The position numbers and the translations under genes are program-made. DNA of 64,000 nucleotides from Aquincola agrisoli (GTDB taxonomy: Bacteria > Pseudomonadota > Gammaproteobacteria > Burkholderiales > Burkholderiaceae_C): assembly GCF_036621135.1 (NCBI RefSeq), contig NZ_JAZIBG010000028.1, positions 372,001 to 436,000 on the forward strand, written 5' to 3'. Under the pieces are notes generated by a model. That model saw only the letters and a list, made by a program, of their open reading frames with translations. It was not told the DNA's origin and searched no databases. Shown here one piece after another: positions 26,744 through 35,054 of this stretch (within the stretch, counting starts at the first letter, position 1; each line of letters begins with the position of its first letter).

Positions 26744-27706
26744 GTGCTTTTCAACACCATGCTTTTCACGGGGAACGCGAACCCCGTGCTGGCCAAGGAA
26801 ATCGCCACCCACCTCGGCACGGAGCTCGGCAAGGCCAGTGTCGGCCGCTTCTCCGACGGGGAAGTGACGGTCGAGATCCAGCAGAACGTCCGTGCCCGCG
26901 ACGTTTTCGTCGTGCAGTCCACCTGCGCCCCGACGAACGAGAACCTGATGGAACTCCTGATCATGACGGATGCGTTGAAGCGCGCCAGCGCGCGCCGCAT
27001 CACCGCCGTGATCCCGTACTTCGGCTATGCCCGCCAGGACCGCCGCCCGCGCTCCACCCGCGTGCCGATCAGCGCGAAGGTCGTCGCCAACCTGCTGGAA
27101 ACCGTGGGTGTCGAGCGTGTGCTGACAATGGACCTTCACGCCGACCAGATCCAGGGCTTTTTCGACATCCCGGTCGACAACATCTACGCCTCGCCGGTGC
27201 TGCTGGCCGACGTGCAGGCCAAGCGCTACCCCGACCTCGTGGTCGTGTCGCCGGACGTCGGCGGCGTGGTGCGTGCACGGGCACTGGCCAAGCAGCTCGG
27301 CTGCGACCTTGCCATCATCGACAAGCGTCGCCCGAAGGCCAACGTCTCCGAGGTCATGCACGTGATCGGTGAGATCGAAGGCCGCAACTGCGTGATCATG
27401 GACGACATGATCGACACCGCCGGCACGCTGGTGAAGGCCGCCGAGGTGCTGAAGGAGCGCGGCGCCAAGAGCGTCTACGCCTACTGCACGCACGCGGTGT
27501 TCTCCGGCCCGGCGATCGACCGCATCCAGAACTCCCAGCTCGACGAGGTGGTGATCACGAACACCATCCCGCTGTCCGAGGCCGGCCAGGCCTGCAAGAA
27601 GATCCGCCAGCTCTCGGTGGCCTTCCTGTTCGCCGAGACGATCCGCCGCATCTCCGACGGTGAATCGGTCACCTCGCTTTTCGCGGAACAGAACAGCAAC
27701 TTCTGA
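26744..27706 (+). CDS. prs: Ribose-phosphate pyrophosphokinase
   Basis: 320 residues. MLFTGNANPVLAKEIA opening, the ATP/ribose-5-P region RQDRRPRSTRVPISAK, the catalytic MDLHADQIQGFF, and the PRPP loop VIMDDMIDTAGTL are all conserved. Makes PRPP for nucleotide, NAD, histidine and tryptophan synthesis, so it supplies the his genes further right. The GTG at 26744 is used; an ATG five codons later is an alternative. Confidence 0.97.
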   Translation: MLFNTMLFTGNANPVLAKEIATHLGTELGKASVGRFSDGEVTVEIQQNVRARDVFVVQSTCAPTNENLMELLIMTDALKRASARRITAVIPYFGYARQDRRPRSTRVPISAKVVANLLETVGVERVLTMDLHADQIQGFFDIPVDNIYASPVLLADVQAKRYPDLVVVSPDVGGVVRARALAKQLGCDLAIIDKRRPKANVSEVMHVIGEIEGRNCVIMDDMIDTAGTLVKAAEVLKERGAKSVYAYCTHAVFSGPAIDRIQNSQLDEVVITNTIPLSEAGQACKKIRQLSVAFLFAETIRRISDGESVTSLFAEQNSNF

Positions 27707-27745
27707 TCCGCTTCGCCGCAGTGCCCTCCAGGGCCTGCTCAACCG

Positions 27746-27767
27746 GGGCGCCTGGTCGCGGGCGCCC
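27746..27767. terminator. Hairpin between prs and rplY
   Basis: GGGCGCC and GGCGCCC pair as a 7-base-pair stem with an 8-base loop, ending 20 bases before the rplY start. It could be a weak terminator for prs or part of the rplY leader. No strong U-run follows. Confidence 0.35.
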
Positions 27768-27787
27768 TCACTTTCTGGAGTGAAACC

Positions 27788-28429
27788 ATGAAATTCGTCG
27801 CTTTCGAGCGCACGCTGCAGGGGACCGGAGCGAGCCGCCGCCTGCGTACCGCCGGCAAGGTGCCGGGCATCGTCTACGGCGCCGGTGAACCGGCGCAGAT
27901 CGAGCTCGATCACAACGCCCTCTTCTTCGCGCTGAAGAAGGAAGCCTTCCACTCGTCGATCCTCGAGATGGAACTCGGCGGCCAGACGCAGAAGGTGCTG
28001 CTGCGCGACTTCCAGATGCACCCCTGGAAGCAGATCGTGCTGCATGTGGACTTCCAGCGCGTCGACGAGCGCACCCGCATCAAGAAGAAGGTGCCGCTGC
28101 ACTTCATCAATGAAGAAAACTCGCCGGCCATCAAGACCGACAAGCTGCTGATCAACCACGTGGCCACCGAACTCGAGATCGAGTGCCTGGCCGCCCAGCT
28201 GCCCGAGCACATCACGGTGGACCTCGGCACGCTGGAGAAGGGCCAGTCGCTGCACGTCAACGACCTGAAGCTCGACAAGAACGTCAAGGTCGTGCTGCGT
28301 GGCAAGAAGAACCCGGTGATCGCCGCCGTGACGGTGCCGGTGGTCGAAGAAGAAGTCATCGCCGCCCCGGTCGTGGCCGCGCCCGCCAAGGGCAAGGCCA
28401 AGAAGAACGAAAAGCAGAACCAGAAGTAA
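27788..28429 (+). CDS. rplY: Ribosomal protein L25 (Ctc form)
   Basis: 213 residues, the long TL5/Ctc form with an N-terminal 5S-rRNA-binding domain (FERTLQGTGASRRLRTAGKVPGIVYG) and a C-terminal beta domain, ending in a basic Lys-rich tail. The ATG follows TGGAGTGAAACC. The terminator just downstream closes the prs-rplY unit. Confidence 0.96.
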   Translation: MKFVAFERTLQGTGASRRLRTAGKVPGIVYGAGEPAQIELDHNALFFALKKEAFHSSILEMELGGQTQKVLLRDFQMHPWKQIVLHVDFQRVDERTRIKKKVPLHFINEENSPAIKTDKLLINHVATELEIECLAAQLPEHITVDLGTLEKGQSLHVNDLKLDKNVKVVLRGKKNPVIAAVTVPVVEEEVIAAPVVAAPAKGKAKKNEKQNQK

Positions 28430-28469
28430 GCTGCGGCGGCCGCGGTCGCCAGCGCATCTGCTCTGCCTC

Positions 28470-28500
28470 GAAGCCCCGCCCGCGCGGGGCTTCTTTCATT
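28470..28500 (+). terminator. Rho-independent terminator after rplY
   Basis: GAAGCCCCGC and GCGGGGCTTC form a perfect 10-base-pair stem with a 4-base loop (28470-28493), directly followed by TTTCATT. It sits 40 bases after the rplY stop and 20 bases before pth. Confidence 0.88.
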
Positions 28501-28519
28501 CCGGCCTTCCAACTCCTTC

Positions 28520-29176
28520 ATGACGATGATCAAACTGCTCGTCGGCCTGGGCAATCCAGGTCCGGAATACGACGCCACCCGCCACAACGCCGGCTTCTGG
28601 TGGATCGACGCCGTGGCTCGGCGCTTCAACACGACGCTGCAGCCCGAGCGGGGCTACCACGGGCTGGTAGCACGCGTGAACCGGCCGCTGCCGGGCGTCG
28701 AAGGACCGATCTGGCTGCTCGAGCCGCAGACCTACATGAACCTGTCGGGAAAGTCGGTCGCCGCGCTGGCTCGGTTCTTCAAGATCGCGCCGGAAGAGAT
28801 CCTCGTCGCGCATGACGAACTCGACCTGCTGCCGGGACAGATGAAGCTCAAGCAGGGCGGCAGCCACGCGGGGCACAACGGGCTGCGGGACATGATCGCG
28901 CAGCTGGGCAGCCCCAACTTCTGGCGACTGCGGCTGGGCATCGGGCACCCTGGCGTGAAGGCGGAGGTCGTCAACTACGTGCTGAAGAAGCCGTCACCCA
29001 CGGACCGCGAGGCGATCGAGCAATGCGTCACGAAATCGATCGAGGCGATCGATCTGCTCGTGACCGGCGAAATGGAGCGCGCAATGATCAAAATCCACGC
29101 CAAGCCGCCGCGTCCCAAGCCCCCGAAGCCGGCGCCCGCGGCAGGCCCCGCCCCCGAGCCTGGAGAGTCCCCATGA
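28520..29176 (+). CDS. pth: Peptidyl-tRNA hydrolase
   Basis: 218 residues, with a Pro/Lys-rich tail beyond the usual domain of about 195. LLVGLGNPGPEYDATRHNAGFW contains the substrate-binding Asn and catalytic His, and HDELDLLPGQMKLKQGGSHAGHNGLRD the Asp and second His. Releases tRNA from drop-off peptidyl-tRNAs. The stop overlaps the next gene in ATGA. Confidence 0.96.
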   Translation: MTMIKLLVGLGNPGPEYDATRHNAGFWWIDAVARRFNTTLQPERGYHGLVARVNRPLPGVEGPIWLLEPQTYMNLSGKSVAALARFFKIAPEEILVAHDELDLLPGQMKLKQGGSHAGHNGLRDMIAQLGSPNFWRLRLGIGHPGVKAEVVNYVLKKPSPTDREAIEQCVTKSIEAIDLLVTGEMERAMIKIHAKPPRPKPPKPAPAAGPAPEPGESP

Positions 29177-29613
29177 ACTGCAGCCCGCCGTCGACGAGGA
29201 TCAGGAATCTGGCGCTGCTGGCGCTGGTCGGTGTCCTCGGCCCGGTGGGCGCCCAGCCGATCTACCGTTGCGGGCCGGAGCGCAACGTATATGCCCAGCA
29301 GCCCTGCGCGGACGGCGTGCCCATCACGGCGGACGATCGCCGCAGCGACACCCAGCGCCGGGAGGCCGAGCAGACCGCAGCTCGCGAGGCCGACCATGCG
29401 CAGCAGCTGCGGCATGAGCGCCTGGAACGCGAGGCCCGGGACGCCGCCGCACTGCGTGGCCAGCGGGCCGTGGCGATCCGGGGTGTACCGGAGACACAAC
29501 CCTCGGCATCGACCACCGACGCCTGGCGCAAGTCGCCTTCGGCCAAGCCCAAGAAGCCGAAACGCCCGACAGGCTCGAAAAAGAAGCGAGCCGCCCGGGA
29601 AGAAGCCGCCTGA
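29173..29613 (+). CDS. Exported DUF4124-domain protein
   Basis: 146 residues. A signal peptide (LALLALVGVLGPVGAQ) is followed by a short DUF4124 module (PIYRCGPERNVYAQQPCADG, two Cys) and then a charged, coiled-coil-prone helix (RREAEQTAAREADHAQQLRHERLER) and a Lys-rich tail. DUF4124 proteins are small exported proteins of unknown role, common in Betaproteobacteria. Start chosen at the ATG overlapping the pth stop. Confidence 0.8.
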   Translation: MNCSPPSTRIRNLALLALVGVLGPVGAQPIYRCGPERNVYAQQPCADGVPITADDRRSDTQRREAEQTAAREADHAQQLRHERLEREARDAAALRGQRAVAIRGVPETQPSASTTDAWRKSPSAKPKKPKRPTGSKKKRAAREEAA

Positions 29614-29646
29614 GATCGCGGCGCGCGAGGCGCCGATGCGCCCGGC

Positions 29647-29913
29647 TCAGCCGGCCGCCGCCGCAGCCTCGGCCTGCAGCCGCCGGTACTTGGACCACAG
29701 CGACTCGCGCGACTCCTCGTGCTGCGGATTCACCGGGATGCATTCGACGGGGCACACCTGCACGCACTGCGGCTCGTCGAAGTGGCCCACGCACTCCGTG
29801 CAGCGGCCAGGGTCGATCACATAGAACGCCTCGCCCATCGAGATGGCCTGGTTGGGGCACTCGGGCTCGCACACATCGCAATTGATGCATTCGTCGGTGA
29901 TCATCAGTGCCAT
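29647..29913 (-). CDS. YfhL-family 2[4Fe-4S] ferredoxin
   Basis: 88 residues. Two cluster motifs are present: CINCDVCEPECP and CTECVGHFDEPQCVQVCP, the second with the long spacer typical of the YfhL/Allochromatium-type ferredoxins. Low-potential electron carrier in the cytoplasm. It is downstream of coaD. It is the only ferredoxin in the window and so a candidate partner for the Fpr reductase and 6-hydroxynicotinate reductase encoded further right, although it is not linked to them. Confidence 0.93.
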   Translation of the reverse strand: MALMITDECINCDVCEPECPNQAISMGEAFYVIDPGRCTECVGHFDEPQCVQVCPVECIPVNPQHEESRESLWSKYRRLQAEAAAAAG

Positions 29914-29933
29914 GGCGGCCTGCCTGTCCTTCG

Positions 29934-30437
29934 CTATTCCCGGGGCTGGGCCACGCGGGTCTTGAGCCTCTCGAGCACGGAGGGTGCCACGAACTTGGAG
30001 ACATCACCGCCAAGGGTGGCAATTTCACGCACGAAGGTGCCGCTGACGAACTGGAACTGGTCGCTGGGCGTCAGGAACAGCGTCTCCACGTCGGGCATCA
30101 GCTGCCGGTTCATGCCGGCCATCTGGAACTCGTACTCGAAGTCGCTCACCGCGCGCAAGCCTCGCACCACCACGGTGCCGCCGTTCTCCACCACGAAGTC
30201 TCGCAGCAGGCCGCGGAAGGCGATCACCTCGACGTTGGGATACGGCGCGGCCAGCTCGCGTGCGATGTCCAGCCGCTCGTCGACGCTGAACATCGTGCGC
30301 TTGTGGTGGCCGGCCGCCACCGCCAGGATGAGCCGCTCGAACAGCCGGCTGGCGCGGCGCATCAAGTCCTCATGCCCCAGCGTCATCGGGTCGAAGGTGC
30401 CGGGGTAGACGGCGGTCAGGCGGGTCGCGGAAGTCAC
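29934..30437 (-). CDS. coaD: Phosphopantetheine adenylyltransferase
   Basis: 167 residues. AVYPGTFDPMTLGHEDLM holds the nucleotidyltransferase TxGH motif, and QFQFVSGTFVREIA the second conserved motif; VVRGLRAVSDFEYEFQM is diagnostic. Penultimate step of coenzyme A synthesis. It lies between rsmD and the ferredoxin gene, the usual proteobacterial rsmD-coaD-fdx order. Confidence 0.96.
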   Translation of the reverse strand: MTSATRLTAVYPGTFDPMTLGHEDLMRRASRLFERLILAVAAGHHKRTMFSVDERLDIARELAAPYPNVEVIAFRGLLRDFVVENGGTVVVRGLRAVSDFEYEFQMAGMNRQLMPDVETLFLTPSDQFQFVSGTFVREIATLGGDVSKFVAPSVLERLKTRVAQPRE

Positions 30438-30479
30438 GCTGCACTCCTCGGTGTCGGCAGGGTCGGCGGGGGGCGCAGT

Positions 30480-31052
30480 TTAGCGGTCGCGCAGCATCAG
30501 GTGGGCATGGACCGCGCCGGCGCGCAACTGGCGGTGCAGGCTGAAGCCGGGCGGTGGCGGCGCAGCTTCGGCCGACTCGAGGTACAGCCAGCCGCCCGGC
30601 GCGACCAGCGGTGCCGCGGCGGCCAGCGCCGGCCCGCTGAGGCCGGCCTCGAAGGGCGGGTCCAGCAGTACCAGATGGAAGCTGCCCTTCGCAGCCTGGG
30701 CCATCCAGGCGAGCGCATCGGCCTGCTGGATGCGCAGCGCCGCGGCCTCCAGGCGCTGCTGCGCCTGCCGCAGCAGCCGCACCAGGTCACGCTCCCGCTC
30801 CAGCAGCGTCACCTCCGCCGCACCGCGCGACGCCGCCTCGAAGCCGAGGGCACCGCTGCCCGCGAAGGCGTCGAGCACCCGCCAGCCGGTGAGGTCCTGT
30901 CCCAACCAGTTGAACAGCGTCTCGCGCACCCGGTCCGGCGTCGGCCGCAGGCCGGGCCTGTCGAGCACGGCCAGCTTGCTGCGCTTCCACTGCCCGCCGA
31001 CGATGCGCACCTCGTGCGGCGGCGATCGGCGTCCGGCCGGCCGGACGGTCAT
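30480..31052 (-). CDS. rsmD: 16S rRNA (guanine966-N2)-methyltransferase
   Basis: 190 residues. VRIVGGQWKRSKL and RPTPDRVRETLFNWL open the protein; VLDAFAGSGALGFEAASRG binds SAM; LVLLDPPFEAG carries the DPPF catalytic motif. Modifies G966 of 16S rRNA. Its ATG overlaps the hisF stop (ATGA), so it is read from the end of the histidine operon. Confidence 0.95.
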   Translation of the reverse strand: MTVRPAGRRSPPHEVRIVGGQWKRSKLAVLDRPGLRPTPDRVRETLFNWLGQDLTGWRVLDAFAGSGALGFEAASRGAAEVTLLERERDLVRLLRQAQQRLEAAALRIQQADALAWMAQAAKGSFHLVLLDPPFEAGLSGPALAAAAPLVAPGGWLYLESAEAAPPPPGFSLHRQLRAGAVHAHLMLRDR

Positions 31053-31810
31053 GTGCGAACCGGGATGCCGCGCGAGCGCATCAGCGCCTTCGCTTCGCCG
31101 ACGGTGTGCTGCCCGTAGTGGAAGATGCTGGCGGCCAATACCGCATCGGCGCCGCCCTGCTGGATGCCGTCGACCAGGTGCTCCAGCGCGCCCACGCCGC
31201 CCGAGGCGATCACCGGCACCGGCACCGCATCGCTGACGGCCCGCGTCAGGGCCAGGTCGAAGCCGATCTTGGTCCCATCGCGGTCCATGCTGGTCAGCAG
31301 GATCTCGCCGGCGCCGTGGTCGGCCATCTGCCTCGCCCAGGCCACGGCATCGAGGCCGGTGTTCTTGCGGCCGCCATGGGTGTAGACATCCCAGCCGCTG
31401 CCGTCAGGCCGGGCCTTGGCGTCGATCGCGACGACGATGCATTGCGAGCCGTACTTGTCCGAGGCGTCGCGGATCACCTGGGGATCGGCCACGGCGGCCG
31501 AGTTGAAGCTGACCTTGTCCGCCCCCGCGTTCAGCAAGCGGCGCACGTCGGCGACCGTGCGCACGCCGCCGCCGACCGTCAGGGGAATGAAGACCTGCGA
31601 GGCCACCGCCTCGATGATGTGCAGGATCAGGTCGCGGCCGTCGGAGGTCGCGGTGATGTCGAGGAAGGTGAGCTCGTCGGCGCCCTGCTCGTTGTACCGC
31701 GCGGCGATCTCGACCGGATCACCCGCGTCGCGCAGTTCGACGAAGTTGACGCCCTTGACGACCCGTCCGCCGGTGACGTCGAGGCAGGGAATGATGCGTT
31801 TGGCAAGCAT
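31049..31810 (-). CDS. hisF: Imidazole glycerol phosphate synthase, cyclase subunit
   Basis: 253 residues. IPCLDVTGGRVVKGVNF has the first catalytic Asp and CIVVAIDAKARPDG the second; a (beta/alpha)8 barrel. With HisH it converts PRFAR and ammonia to IGP and AICAR. It is followed with a 4-base overlap by rsmD; hisI and hisE, which usually come next in Burkholderiales, are missing here. Confidence 0.96.
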   Translation of the reverse strand: MLAKRIIPCLDVTGGRVVKGVNFVELRDAGDPVEIAARYNEQGADELTFLDITATSDGRDLILHIIEAVASQVFIPLTVGGGVRTVADVRRLLNAGADKVSFNSAAVADPQVIRDASDKYGSQCIVVAIDAKARPDGSGWDVYTHGGRKNTGLDAVAWARQMADHGAGEILLTSMDRDGTKIGFDLALTRAVSDAVPVPVIASGGVGALEHLVDGIQQGGADAVLAASIFHYGQHTVGEAKALMRSRGIPVRT

Positions 31811-31867
31811 GGCAGCGGACAGTGGAAGCGGCGGATTATCGGGCGGGCGCCGCGGCCCGGCGCCGCG

Positions 31868-32608
31868 TCAGCCGCCGAGCTCGTCGGCGCGCCGCTGCGC
31901 CTCGGCGAAATCGAGCGAGCCGGTGTAGATCGAGCGGCCGCAGATCACGCCCTCGACGCCCTCGCCTTCCACCGCGCACAGGCGCTCGATGTCCGCGAGG
32001 TCGGACAGGCCGCCGGAGGCGATCACGGGGATCGTCAGCGCCTGCGCGAGCTTGACGGTGGCCTCGATGTTCACGCCGGTGAGCATGCCGTCGCGGCCGA
32101 TGTCGGTGTAGATGATGCCTTCGACGCCGTAGTCCTCGAACTTCTTCGCGAGGTCGATCACCTCGTGGCCGGTGAGCTTGCTCCAGCCGTCGGTGGCGAC
32201 CTTGCCGTCCTTGGCATCAAGGCCAACGATGATGTGGCCGCCGAAGGCGCTGCAGGCGTCCTTCAGGAAACCGGGGCTCTTCACGGCCGCCGTCCCGATG
32301 ATGACGTACGACAGGCCGTCGTCGAGGTAGCGCTCGATGGTGTCGAGGTCGCGGATGCCCCCGCCGAGCTGCACGGGGATGTCGTCGCCGACCTCCGCCA
32401 GGATCGCCTTGATCGCCGGCTCGTTGACCGGCTTGCCCGCGAACGCACCGTTCAGGTCGACCAGGTGCAGGCGCCGCGCACCGGCGTCCAGCCAGCGGCG
32501 CGCCATCTCGGCGGGGTTGTCGCCGAAGGTGGTGCTGTCGTTCATGTCGCCTTGCTTGAGGCGCACGCACTTGCCGTCTTTCAGGTCGATGGCCGGGATG
32601 AGCAGCAT
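31868..32608 (-). CDS. hisA: ProFAR isomerase
   Basis: 246 residues from the ATG at 32608 (MLLIPAIDLKDGKCVRLKQG), chosen because the protein then starts at the conserved barrel strand; the open frame is longer. VQLGGGIRDLDTIERYLDDG and the phosphate site VIASGGLSDLADI are present. Fourth step of histidine synthesis. It lies 64 bases after hisH and 57 before hisF. Confidence 0.95.
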   Translation of the reverse strand: MLLIPAIDLKDGKCVRLKQGDMNDSTTFGDNPAEMARRWLDAGARRLHLVDLNGAFAGKPVNEPAIKAILAEVGDDIPVQLGGGIRDLDTIERYLDDGLSYVIIGTAAVKSPGFLKDACSAFGGHIIVGLDAKDGKVATDGWSKLTGHEVIDLAKKFEDYGVEGIIYTDIGRDGMLTGVNIEATVKLAQALTIPVIASGGLSDLADIERLCAVEGEGVEGVICGRSIYTGSLDFAEAQRRADELGG

Positions 32609-32672
32609 GACGGGTTCAACTGAGGATGAAAAGGAGGGGAGCTTCGCAGAGGATGCCTGCGCGAGAAGGGTG

Positions 32673-33317
32673 TCAGGGCTTCCAGTGGAGGAAGTTGCGG
32701 TACAGGGCCAGGCCGTGTGCAGCGCTCTTCTCGGGGTGGAACTGCGTGGCAAAAATGTTATCGCGCGCTACCGCCGAGGTAAAGCGGATGCCGTACTCGG
32801 TTTCGCCGACGCTGTGATGCGGATCGGAGGGGCGTGCGTGGAAGCTGTGGACGAAGTAGAAGTACGCCCCGTCCGGCACGCCTGCCCACACCGGATGCGG
32901 CTTCTGGAAAACCTGGTTCCAGCCCATCTGGGGCACCTTGTAGCGGCTGCCGTCGGGCTGACGCTGCCCATCGAGCCGGAAGCGCAGGCAGTTCCCGGGG
33001 AAGAGCCCCAGGCCCGGCGTATCCTGCTCCTCGCTGTGGTCGAGCAGCATCTGCATGCCGACGCACACGCCCATCAGCGGCTTGCCGGCGGCCGCCTCCA
33101 GCACGGCCTCCTGCAGCCCCGACTCACGCAGCTCGCGCATGCAGTCGCGCATCGCGCCCTGGCCGGGCAGCACGACGCGCTCGGCGGCACGCACCTCCTC
33201 CGGCCGCGAGGTCACGACGACGTTCGCGTCGGTCCCTTGCGCCACATGCATGACGGCCTGCGACACCGAGCGCAGGTTGCCCATCCCATAGTCGACGACG
33301 GCGATCAGTCTGGCCAC
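32673..33317 (-). CDS. hisH: Imidazole glycerol phosphate synthase, glutamine amidotransferase subunit
   Basis: 214 residues, GTG start. VDYGMGNLRSV opens the class I amidotransferase fold; PLMGVCVGMQMLLD contains the nucleophile Cys; the HSFHARPS and QFHPEKS regions supply the His-Glu pair. Supplies ammonia to HisF. It begins three bases after the hisB stop. Confidence 0.95.
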   Translation of the reverse strand: MARLIAVVDYGMGNLRSVSQAVMHVAQGTDANVVVTSRPEEVRAAERVVLPGQGAMRDCMRELRESGLQEAVLEAAAGKPLMGVCVGMQMLLDHSEEQDTPGLGLFPGNCLRFRLDGQRQPDGSRYKVPQMGWNQVFQKPHPVWAGVPDGAYFYFVHSFHARPSDPHHSVGETEYGIRFTSAVARDNIFATQFHPEKSAAHGLALYRNFLHWKP

Positions 33318-33320
33318 GGC

Positions 33321-33926
33321 TTACAGGCTCCCCTTGGTGGACGGGATCACGCCCGCCGAGCGCGGATCGATCGCCATCGCCATGCGCAACGCACGGCCGA
33401 AGGCCTTGAACACCGTCTCGCACTGGTGGTGCGCGTTGATACCCTTCAGGTTGTCGATGTGCAGCGACACCAGTGCGTGGTTCACGAAGCCCTGGAAGAA
33501 CTCGTAGGTGAGCTGGGTGTCGAAGCCGCCGATCGCGCCGGCGGTGAACGGGATGTGCAGGTGCAGCCCGGGCCGGCCGGAAAAATCGACCACGACGCGC
33601 GACAGCGCCTCGTCGAGCGGCACGTAGCTGTGACCGTAGCGCACCAGCCCCTTCTTGTCGCCCACGGCCTGCGCCACCGCCATGCCCAGCGTGATGCCGA
33701 CGTCCTCCACGGTATGGTGGCCGTCGATGTGCAGGTCGCCTTCACACTCGATGTCGAGGTCGACCAGCCCGTGGCGGGCCACCTGGTCGAGCATGTGGTC
33801 GAAGAAGCCGATGCCGGTGGCGAGCTTGGCCTCGCCGGTGCCGTCGAGGTTGACGCGCACGCGGATCCGCGTTTCCTTGGTGTTGCGGGTGACTTCGGCC
33901 ACCCGGGGCGCCGGGGTCGTGTTCAT
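33321..33926 (-). CDS. hisB: Imidazoleglycerol-phosphate dehydratase
   Basis: 201 residues, dehydratase domain only, without the phosphatase domain found in E. coli HisB. Metal-binding His-rich motifs HIDGHHTVEDVGI and NAHHQCETVFKAFGRAL are present. Start chosen at the ATG 33926, two bases after the hisC stop; a longer open frame only extends back through hisC. Confidence 0.95.
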   Translation of the reverse strand: MNTTPAPRVAEVTRNTKETRIRVRVNLDGTGEAKLATGIGFFDHMLDQVARHGLVDLDIECEGDLHIDGHHTVEDVGITLGMAVAQAVGDKKGLVRYGHSYVPLDEALSRVVVDFSGRPGLHLHIPFTAGAIGGFDTQLTYEFFQGFVNHALVSLHIDNLKGINAHHQCETVFKAFGRALRMAMAIDPRSAGVIPSTKGSL

Positions 33927-33928
33927 CT

Positions 33929-35005
33929 CTACAGGCTCGCTTTCAGGGCTTGCAGCATCAGCCGGTTCTCGTCCGGCGTGCCGACGGTCAGGCGCAGGCA
34001 GTTGTCCAGCAGCGGATGCAGCGCGGAGACATTCTTGACCAGCACGCCCTGCCGCTTCATGCCGGCGAACGCCGCGGCGGCGTCCGGCACGCGGGTCAGG
34101 ATCATGTTCGCCTCGCTGGGATAGGCACGCACGCCGGGCATGTCCGCGAGCGCCGCGAGCAGCCGCTCTCGCTCGGCACGGATGGTGGCGGCCTGGCGCG
34201 CGTATTCGTCGGCGTGCTCCAGCGCGAAGAGGGCCGCCTCGGCGTTCAGCACGCTGATGTTGTACGGCGGGCGGAGCTTGTCGACCTCGGCGACCAACTC
34301 GCGGCGCCCCATCAGGTAGCCGATGCGCACGCCGGCCAGGCCGAACTTGCTCATCGTGCGCATCACCAGCACGTGGGGCCAGCGCGCCAGGCGCGCCATC
34401 GAGTCGCGTGCGGCAAACGGCTGGTAGGCCTCGTCCATCACGACCAGGCCGGGCGCCGCCTGGATGATGCGTTCGATCACCTCGTCGTTCCAGAGGTTGC
34501 CGGTCGGGTTGTTCGGGTAGGCCAGGTAGACCAGCGCCGGCTGGTGCCGCTCGATCGCGGCGAGCATCGCGGCCTCGTCGAGCTCGAAGTCGGGCGTCAG
34601 CGGCACGCCGACGAACCGCAGGCCCTGCAGCTGCGCCGACATCGCGTACATCACGAAGCCCGGCACCGGCGCCAGCAGCGTCGCGCCCGGCACGTCGCAG
34701 GCCATCGCCAGCAGCGAGATCAGCTCGTCGGAGCCGTTGCCGAGCATCAGCGCGCAATCGTCGGGCAGGCCGGCATGGTGGGCCAGGGCCGCGCGCAGGT
34801 CGTCGACGCGGCCGGCGGGGTAGCGGTGCATTGCCACCCGGCCCAGCCGCTCGCCGAGGGCATGCTGCAGCGCCGGCGGCAGCGGGAAAGGGTTCTCCAT
34901 CGCGTCGAGCTTGACGAAGCCGGCGCTGGGCTGCACGGCATAGGCGTGCATCGATTGCACGTCCTGGCGCAGGACACGGGCGATGCGGTCTGACAAGGTG
35001 TTCAT
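33929..35005 (-). CDS. hisC: Histidinol-phosphate aminotransferase
   Basis: 358 residues, fold-type I PLP enzyme. YLAYPNNPTGN, VVMDEAY and MRTMSKFGLAGVRIGY (Schiff-base Lys) are conserved. Transaminates imidazole acetol phosphate with glutamate. It is separated from hisD by 49 bases and from hisB by two. Confidence 0.95.
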   Translation of the reverse strand: MNTLSDRIARVLRQDVQSMHAYAVQPSAGFVKLDAMENPFPLPPALQHALGERLGRVAMHRYPAGRVDDLRAALAHHAGLPDDCALMLGNGSDELISLLAMACDVPGATLLAPVPGFVMYAMSAQLQGLRFVGVPLTPDFELDEAAMLAAIERHQPALVYLAYPNNPTGNLWNDEVIERIIQAAPGLVVMDEAYQPFAARDSMARLARWPHVLVMRTMSKFGLAGVRIGYLMGRRELVAEVDKLRPPYNISVLNAEAALFALEHADEYARQAATIRAERERLLAALADMPGVRAYPSEANMILTRVPDAAAAFAGMKRQGVLVKNVSALHPLLDNCLRLTVGTPDENRLMLQALKASL

Positions 35006-35054
35006 GCGTTCTGGGAGGCAGGCGTTGCGGGCGGCGAAGGTCGGAGCACGGCGG